Source: an uncultured bacterium (GTDB taxonomy: Bacteria > Bacillota > Clostridia > Oscillospirales > Ruminococcaceae). From it: 18,769 nt of DNA. Below the pieces are notes generated by a model. The model worked only from the letters and a program-made list of their open reading frames with translations. It did no database searches and had not been told where the DNA came from. Both the position numbers and the translations under genes were made by a program. The DNA lies in contig CAJMLQ010000054.1 in assembly GCA_905214265.1 (NCBI GenBank), forward strand, positions 1-18,769, given 5' to 3'. How positions within the stretch are numbered: the stretch's first letter is position 1; every line of letters starts with the position of its first letter. Positions 15,893 to 18,769 of this stretch are shown piece after piece.

Positions 15893-15913
15893 TTATTTTG
15901 TGTAAACAAATAA
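15893..15913. promoter_or_regulatory. Inverted repeat at the solute-binding protein leader
   Basis: TTATTT at 15893-15898 and AAATAA at 15908-15913 form a 6-bp dyad in the 71-base gap before the binding-protein gene. An inner TTTGT/ACAAA pairing is also possible. The right arm touches the AAGGAGG ribosome binding site. It could be an operator for a separate promoter or a weak RNA hairpin tuning translation. I see no clear -35/-10 pair here. Confidence 0.3.
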
Positions 15914-15925
15914 GGAGGAATCATC

Positions 15926-17608
15926 ATGAAAAAGGCAAAAATCACCGCGCTTTTCACCTGCATCGCTCTGCTTGCTGCCTCTGCCATGAGCAGCTGCAAC
16001 AACACGCCGGATGTCTCTTCATCCAGTGCGGAAGGTACGGGAGGCAGTACACCGACCTCAGAATCTTCGGCAGATATTACGGGCAGCGATAAGTATGAGA
16101 AGGGCGACTACACGCTCCCTATCAGCCAGGAAGGGGTAACCCTTCGCTGGATGGGCCGCGACTCGGAGACAGCCGGAACCAGTTTTCTGACGAGCAAGTC
16201 CATCATCTGGGAGGAAGTGCAGAAGCAGACCGGGATCACCATTGAATGGGATGTGATACCCAATGCGGAGTACGCGGAAGTTATGGCCGTCCGTCTGAGC
16301 AGCCACGAGGGCCTTCCGGATATTATCTGCCTGCAGGGGCAATCAGACGGATCCTTCCTGGCAAAATATTTCGACGAGGGAGTCATTACATCCCTGACTC
16401 CTTTGGTCGAGGATTACGCGCCGAATATCAAAAAGATATTCGAGGAATTCCCCGGATATAAAAACGCGCTTACTCTGCCGAGCGGCGATATCGCTGCGTT
16501 GGGAGATCTGAACGCTACCGCGTATCGAACCAAAGGCATCACTATCCGCCAGGACTGGCTGGACAAGCTGAATCTGGAGTCCCCCACCAATATGGATGAA
16601 CTGTATGAGGTCGCCAAGGCGTTCGTCGAGAAGGATCCCAACGGAAACGGCGAGCAGGATGAGTTTGGCATCATGGCGAAAAGCGCAAAAGAGCTGCGTC
16701 AGCTTGGAATGGGCTTTGGGTTGTCGCTGGTTTCCGGAAGCGGCTGGTCCGTTCATGACGGCGAGCTTACCTATGAGTTTATTTCGTCCGACTACAAAGA
16801 TTTTCTTGAATGGATGAACCGCGCTTATAACGACGGAATTCTGCCTGCTGACTTCCAGTCTGCTACCGGCGACATCTACAATCAGCGGAAGGCGAGCAAT
16901 ACTCTGGGAATCCTTGGCCGCGAATATATCACCTCTATGGCAGACCTGAACAACCCGACCAACTCCGTGAAACAGAATATTCCGGAAGCGGTGTGGAGAA
17001 CGGTCGACTTTGTGGAAGACAGCGATCATAAGCTCGCCATTCCGATGGAGCCTCTTGCCACCATCTGGCGGTCTTATGGCATTACCACCAATTGTTCCGA
17101 TCCCATTGCCGCCATTCGTCTTTTGGACTACCTGTTTGCCGGAGAAGGCAAAATCCTGAACAGATCCGGCGTGGAAGGCGTCACCTATAATATGGTAAAC
17201 GGCCTTGTGCTTTCGATTCCGGACTGGAAAGACCATGTGGAAGCCGGTACCTTTTTGGGCGACTCCTATTCTCCCAAAATGAACTGGGACGCGACTTCTC
17301 TTGGTTTCACAGAAGAGGACTATCTGAAAAACGATCCCGAGCTGAAAGAGTGGACAATGAGCATCATTGACAGTGTCAAGGATAAAGCCTATCAGCCGTT
17401 CCAGGCGAGCATTCCGTCTTTAGAGGATGGGAAAAAGCTCTCTCAGATCTTTGCAGACTTGAATACCTATATCGATGAAATGTATATCAAATTTATCACT
17501 GGGGAAACCTCTTTGGATGAATATGATACATATGTCTCCAACTGCCAAAAACTCGGCTGTGATACCGCTAGAGAGATCTACCAAAAAGGGTTGGATGCTT
17601 TGAACTGA
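15926..17608 (+). CDS. Lipoprotein sugar-binding protein of the ABC importer (LplA type)
   Basis: This 560-residue extracellular solute-binding protein is anchored in the membrane and delivers the sugar to the permease pair. The signal peptide has a lysine-rich start and a hydrophobic core to about residue 20. The lipobox ends MSSC, with C24 as the lipidated residue, followed by a Ser/Thr/Gly-rich linker to about residue 50. A DPNGNGEQDEFG loop at 237-248 is the calcium-binding-like element common in this large family. The length of about 560 residues suits LplA/YtcQ-type proteins, which are longer than MalE. ATG 15926 follows AAGGAGG. It is the last gene, after both permeases, and a terminator begins 47 bases downstream. 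Confidence 0.94.
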   Translation: MKKAKITALFTCIALLAASAMSSCNNTPDVSSSSAEGTGGSTPTSESSADITGSDKYEKGDYTLPISQEGVTLRWMGRDSETAGTSFLTSKSIIWEEVQKQTGITIEWDVIPNAEYAEVMAVRLSSHEGLPDIICLQGQSDGSFLAKYFDEGVITSLTPLVEDYAPNIKKIFEEFPGYKNALTLPSGDIAALGDLNATAYRTKGITIRQDWLDKLNLESPTNMDELYEVAKAFVEKDPNGNGEQDEFGIMAKSAKELRQLGMGFGLSLVSGSGWSVHDGELTYEFISSDYKDFLEWMNRAYNDGILPADFQSATGDIYNQRKASNTLGILGREYITSMADLNNPTNSVKQNIPEAVWRTVDFVEDSDHKLAIPMEPLATIWRSYGITTNCSDPIAAIRLLDYLFAGEGKILNRSGVEGVTYNMVNGLVLSIPDWKDHVEAGTFLGDSYSPKMNWDATSLGFTEEDYLKNDPELKEWTMSIIDSVKDKAYQPFQASIPSLEDGKKLSQIFADLNTYIDEMYIKFITGETSLDEYDTYVSNCQKLGCDTAREIYQKGLDALN

Positions 17609-17655
17609 TCTGTGAAAGGAAAATATCCATCAGAAAACGGAAAGATCTATAACAG

Positions 17656-17689
17656 AAAACAGGAGCCGCTTTTGCGCGCTCCTGTTTTT
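17656..17689. terminator. Rho-independent terminator of the rightward operon
   Basis: An 11-bp stem pairs AAAACAGGAGC (17656-17666) with GCTCCTGTTTT (17678-17688). A small inner CGC/GCG helix and a T5 tract follow. It lies 47 bases after the binding-protein stop. The A tract on the left arm would let it stop leftward transcripts from the decayed region as well. Confidence 0.92.
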
Positions 17690-17730
17690 CATCATATCGA
17701 GGGGCTGCGCACCGCTCACAGTACCTTTCC

Positions 17731-18230
17731 TTATCCCAGAACCCCGTATCGGATGCCTGTCTCAATAAACGTGCAGTAATTCTCAATGGCGTGGGGAAAA
17801 TTTCCGAATCATAAGGGCCGGCACTGGGGAAAAAGAATGATGAATCGTCCGACTTTCCTTCCTCCACGGCCTGTCTGGTGAGCTCCGCGATTTCCGGCGG
17901 ACTCAGGCGCCCAGATCGCTGTACTGGATGTTTCTGATGAGGATCATGTCCCCCAGAACTTCCCGGGCCTGGGAAAGGGTGCAGTTCCCGAAGGGAGGTG
18001 CTTCGATGGTATGCAGTCCGTCCGGATTTATCTCACGGATGCCATCCAGAATGTCATAAAGCTGGCCGTGGTAGTGAAAGATGGATTTTTTCCGTAGCTC
18101 CGGATCAGACCCATGATCTTTTTGACGTAACGGACGCTCATTTCCCGAAACCGCGCTGGATTGACCAAGGGCGGCCCGGCAAATTCGGCGCCGACGATAA
18201 AAAACACCTCGCCGACATTCCGCGCCTGCC
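17731..18230 (-). pseudogene. Frameshifted remnant of a URO-D family (uroporphyrinogen decarboxylase-like) gene
   Basis: On the minus strand the C-terminal half of a URO-D/MtaA-like protein can be read only by changing frame several times. One frame gives VFFIVGAEFAGPP and RYVKKIMGLIRSYG (about 18215-18095). The next gives IFHYHGQLYDILDGI through APPFGNCTLSQAREVLGD, and ends at a stop at 17903-17905. A third gives LSPPEIAELTRQAVEEG and PSAGPYDSEIF. A fourth gives HAIENYCTFIETGIRYG and ends at TAA 17731-17733. One break falls at a six-A run near 18090. The N-terminal half is missing. Members of this family in gut Firmicutes are often corrinoid-linked methyltransferase-type proteins rather than heme enzymes. 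Confidence 0.77.
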
Positions 18231-18369
18231 CAGCTCCTTTTTTCCTGCCAGGACCGGCTGATATCGGGTAACGGGGGCTGGCACGAAATTTCCAGAATTT
18301 TTTGCGGTTTCTCCGCTGATTCCAGGCAGTATACACACCTCCGTTAAATTAGGAGCTACTGCTCCTGTT

Positions 18370-18769
18370 GTCATTTTAATGAAGAGACAACTGAAGAAAA
18401 GGCTTTGGTTATGAATGAGCTGATGTTCGACCAGCATGGGCCGATCTGCGGATTAGGTCATATGGGCTGAAACGCGTTCAGGGTGCGCTCAACTGTGGCT
18501 AGTGTGTGCCGGAGGCCCGGAATAATCAAAAAGTGAAGAAACGCCGTATAACCAGTACAACTGACTCGGATTGCGGTGCAATCAATCACGGCAACAAACG
18601 TGGAATTGGCTATTTGATGGAACAACTGTCGATTGTAAAAATGGTATATTAACTGGAGTAGATATAGATCCGCAGCATCCGTTCCAAATCGTAGGGCTTG
18701 TTTCCGCGCTCTCCTTTGTAATAGCACGGCTTAATCTCTGCGACCCATTTCCCCCACGGAACGATGCGA
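18370..18769 (-). pseudogene. Decayed IS5-family transposase remnant
   Basis: Entering from the right edge on the minus strand, the frame reads IVPWGKWVAEIKPCYYKGE then RGNKPYDLERMLRIY, which is the typical N-terminal region of IS5-family transposases. It stops at 18649-18651. A shifted frame continues with LLQLIYHFYNR, and a further shift gives MLVEHQL near 18430, like the LLVEHxL segment of the same family. Internal stops and frameshifts show it is inactive. The element's left end and terminal repeats are not visible. It runs off the window, so the extreme N-terminus is not seen. Confidence 0.65.

Noticed and set aside
18341..18365. Small hairpin AGGAGC/GCTCCT between the two pseudogenes
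   Set aside because: A 6-bp stem with no U tract on either side. It is too weak to call a terminator or an insertion-sequence end.

Overview
The window looks like a chromosomal carbohydrate-utilisation locus from a Gram-positive Clostridia-type bacterium, probably a gut or rumen relative of the Oscillospiraceae/Lachnospiraceae. The placement is inferred from strong AGGAG ribosome binding sites, two near-consensus sigma-A promoters in an AT-rich divergent intergenic region, a lipoprotein sugar-binding protein with two LplB/YtcP-type permeases and no ATPase gene, and a ROK repressor. No rRNA, tRNA or CRISPR array was seen.

Layout. 1-430 has no gene, only two strong hairpins. 431-1660 (minus) is a ROK-family repressor with its own promoter. 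1948-8613 (minus) is a compact five-gene operon that reads from 8613 leftwards: a deoxyhypusine-synthase-like protein of unknown function, a PfkB sugar kinase resembling the kinase half of HldE/RfaE, a HAD phosphatase, a GmhA-like SIS isomerase, and a cytoplasmic GH38 alpha-mannosidase. It ends in a 17-bp-stem terminator. 8614-9018 is a divergent control region with back-to-back promoters and several inverted repeats. 9019-17608 (plus) is an eight-gene operon: two Gfo/Idh/MocA oxidoreductases, an oligogalacturonate-lyase-like (PL22-type) propeller, a small transaldolase, two ABC sugar permeases, a second PL22-like propeller, and the lipoprotein solute-binding protein. It ends in a strong terminator. 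17731 to the right edge is decayed DNA: a frameshifted URO-D-family pseudogene and an IS5-family transposase remnant, both on the minus strand.

How the genes may work together (inference). The ABC system would import a glycoside or oligosaccharide. The two PL22-like propellers, the two oxidoreductases and the GH38 enzyme would take it apart inside the cell. The kinase, HAD phosphatase and GmhA-like isomerase match the first three steps of bacterial heptose metabolism (GmhA, HldA and GmhB functions), but no nucleotidyltransferase is present. The transaldolase carries Glu and Phe at the positions that separate true transaldolases from fructose-6-phosphate aldolase, so sedoheptulose 7-phosphate is a sensible shared intermediate. 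One testable reading is a catabolic route for manno-configured heptosides, in which released heptose is phosphorylated, isomerised to sedoheptulose 7-phosphate and passed into the pentose phosphate pool. An ordinary mannoside or uronide pathway using the same families is the main alternative. The deoxyhypusine-synthase-like gene and the paired PL22-like proteins are the least explained parts.
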